Below are positions 6,179 to 6,947 of a DNA stretch of 6,947 nucleotides, piece by piece. The stretch's first letter is position 1, and each line of letters starts with the position of its first letter. The DNA is taken from assembly GCA_030840185.1 (NCBI GenBank), contig JAUZFY010000191.1, positions 1 through 6,947 of the forward strand. The letters run 5' to 3'. The stretch is from Microbacteriaceae bacterium. Its GTDB lineage: Bacteria; Actinomycetota; Actinomycetes; Actinomycetales; Microbacteriaceae. The position numbers and the translations under genes are program-made. The notes under the pieces were generated by a model. That model was given only the letters and a program-made list of their open reading frames with translations. It made no database searches and was not told where the DNA came from.

Positions 6179-6252
6179 TTCTCCGGAGGAATCCGACTTT
6201 CAGCGCCGTCCTCCCGGTCAGACGGGGCATTTCCGGACGAACCTCCGGAGAA
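6179..6252. repeat. 11-bp inverted repeat pair
   Basis: TTCTCCGGAGG (6179-6189) and its exact reverse complement CCTCCGGAGAA (6242-6252) are separated by 52 bases. Each arm contains the palindrome CTCCGGAG. The space between also contains CCGTC...GACGG, which could fold inside it. It may be a hairpin in the 3' untranslated RNA or a pair of binding sites; neither is shown. Confidence 0.6.
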
Positions 6253-6334
6253 GCGAAGCCCGAAGCAAGAGAGACGGGTGCAAACGGAGATGGTGCGAGG
6301 GGCGAGGGCAACACGGGCCGAGCAGGCCGCGAAA

Positions 6335-6370
6335 AGGCCTCCCATCAGGAGTTTCCCTGATAGGAGGCCT
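6335..6370 (-). terminator. Terminator hairpin after parB (possibly bidirectional)
   Basis: AGGCCTCC (6335-6342) pairs with GGAGGCCT (6363-6370). After one mismatch, ATCAGG (6344-6349) pairs with CCTGAT (6356-6361) around a 6-base loop. Read on the - strand the stem is followed by TTTTC, and it lies 22 bases beyond the parB stop, so it fits an intrinsic terminator for parB. On the + strand there is no T-run, but the stem could still help end the ddl-like transcript. Confidence 0.8.
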
Positions 6371-6392
6371 AGGCAACTAATCGAAAAGCCGC

Positions 6393-6947
6393 CTACCCGA
6401 ATCCGGGCTCGTTGAGCTCGGCCAAGATGCGATTAAGATCGGCGACCGTGGCGAAATCGATGACTATCGTTCCCTTGCTCGAACCGAGGTTCACCTTGAC
6501 CCGGGTGTTGAGCCGGTCTCCCAGTCGTCCCGCAATCTCGTCGAGCTGTCCCTGACGGCGACCCGCGCTCGGGCGCGGCGCGCGGGCAACCTTCGTCGAG
6601 ACGAGCACGGCGGCGGCCTCCGCTGCCCTCACGGACAGGTCCTCGTTAACGATCTTGTCCGCGAGGCGCTCCATGGTCGCCTCGTCGCCGGCAGAAAGGA
6701 TCGCCCTCGCGTGCCCGGCGCTGAGTACCCCGGCGGCCACGCGATTCTGAACCGCCGTCGGCAGTCGCAGCAAACGAATAGTGTTCGTGATCTGCGGACG
6801 AGAGCGCCCAATCCGCGCGGCGAGCTCATCCTGCGTGATCCCGAAGTCGGCGAGCAATTGCTGATACGCCGACGCCTCTTCGAGTGGGTTGAGGTTCGCG
6901 CGATGGAGGTTTTCGAGTAGTGCGTCGCGCAGCATCGCGTCGTCCGC
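6393..6947 (-). CDS. parB: Chromosome partitioning protein ParB, C-terminal part (5' end outside window)
   Basis: The frame ends with TAG at 6393-6395 and stays open to the window edge; the Met at 6935 is internal, since codons before it continue [16 protein letters not shown], a conserved ParB segment. Visible parts: [27 protein letters not shown]; a KorB-type helix-turn-helix (about nt 6768-6836, [24 protein letters not shown]) that binds parS; the [11 protein letters not shown] segment; a basic linker; and a C-terminal dimerisation domain (about nt 6396-6551, ending [17 protein letters not shown]). The N-terminal CTP-binding domain with its GERRxRA-type motif lies outside. ParB loads onto parS near the origin and works with ParA, whose gene is expected upstream on the same strand, outside this window. 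The orientation converging on the trx/ddl genes is the normal actinobacterial one. Confidence 0.95.
   Translation of the reverse strand, partial: ADDAMLRDALLENLHRANLNPLEEASAYQQLLADFGITQDELAARIGRSRPQITNTIRLLRLPTAVQNRVAAGVLSAGHARAILSAGDEATMERLADKIVNEDLSVRAAEAAAVLVSTKVARAPRPSAGRRQGQLDEIAGRLGDRLNTRVKVNLGSSKGTIVIDFATVADLNRILAELNEPGFG

Larger units (their letters stand above)
6085..6392. other. Non-coding gap between convergent ddl-like gene and parB
   Basis: This 308-base stretch contains no supportable gene; an open frame across 6137-6415 has no family resemblance, low-complexity Arg/Pro-rich content and runs into the end of parB. It holds, in order, a 17-bp tandem repeat (6091-6154), an inverted repeat pair (6179-6252), a purine-rich stretch (about 6250-6310) and a hairpin terminator (6335-6370). 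No parS (TGTTTCACGTGAAACA-like) or DnaA box was found. Confidence 0.75.

Noticed and set aside
6039..6345. Insertion-sequence remnant proposed from the 17-bp repeats
   Set aside because: No transposase fragment, clear terminal inverted repeats or target duplication is visible, so it is kept only as one explanation of the repeat.
6085..6392. Possible parS or DnaA boxes in the gap next to parB
   Set aside because: No match to the GTTTCAC/GTGAAAC core or to TTATCCACA was found; the repeats present do not resemble either.
6137..6415. 92-codon + strand frame in the ddl-parB gap
   Set aside because: It crosses the terminator hairpin and overlaps the parB 3' end, is Arg/Pro-rich and has no good ribosome site or family likeness.

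Overview
The window looks like a piece of a high-GC actinobacterial chromosome close to the replication origin, most likely from the Microbacteriaceae or a close relative. The basis is gene order: DUF6049-type membrane protein, murJ, trxB, trxA on the + strand, converging on parB on the - strand. This is the usual actinobacterial arrangement on the parB side of oriC. No oriC, DnaA-box cluster, rRNA, tRNA, CRISPR array, transposase or canonical parS site was seen.

Layout: positions 3-503 are the 3' end of a DUF6049-like secreted/membrane-anchored protein. It overlaps murJ (500-2203, lipid II flippase) by four bases. The 127-base gap after murJ holds an exact GGAAT-N18-GTT motif, the classic sigma-R/SigH (thiol-stress) promoter. 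It is followed by trxB (2331-3308, TTG start set by a strong Shine-Dalgarno) and trxA (3340-3666), and a strong hairpin closes this unit (3695-3732). A second unit follows: a fold-type I PLP aminotransferase (3786-5114) and, 7 bases later, a D-Ala-D-Ala ligase family ATP-grasp enzyme (5122-6084). The gap 6085-6392 contains a 17-bp tandem repeat, a widely spaced 11-bp inverted repeat and a hairpin with a T-run on the - strand. The 3' part of parB (6393-6947, - strand) closes the window.

The genes fall into three jobs: cell-wall precursor supply and export (murJ, ddl-like, perhaps the aminotransferase), cytoplasmic disulfide reduction (trxB/trxA, apparently induced by disulfide stress), and chromosome segregation (parB). 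The coding content is ordinary housekeeping and I see no convincing new system. The points most worth checking are the sigma-R promoter, the repeat-bearing ddl-parB gap, the Arg-to-Asn change in the NADPH motif of TrxB, and the aminotransferase-ddl pair lying where mycobacteria carry cwlM.
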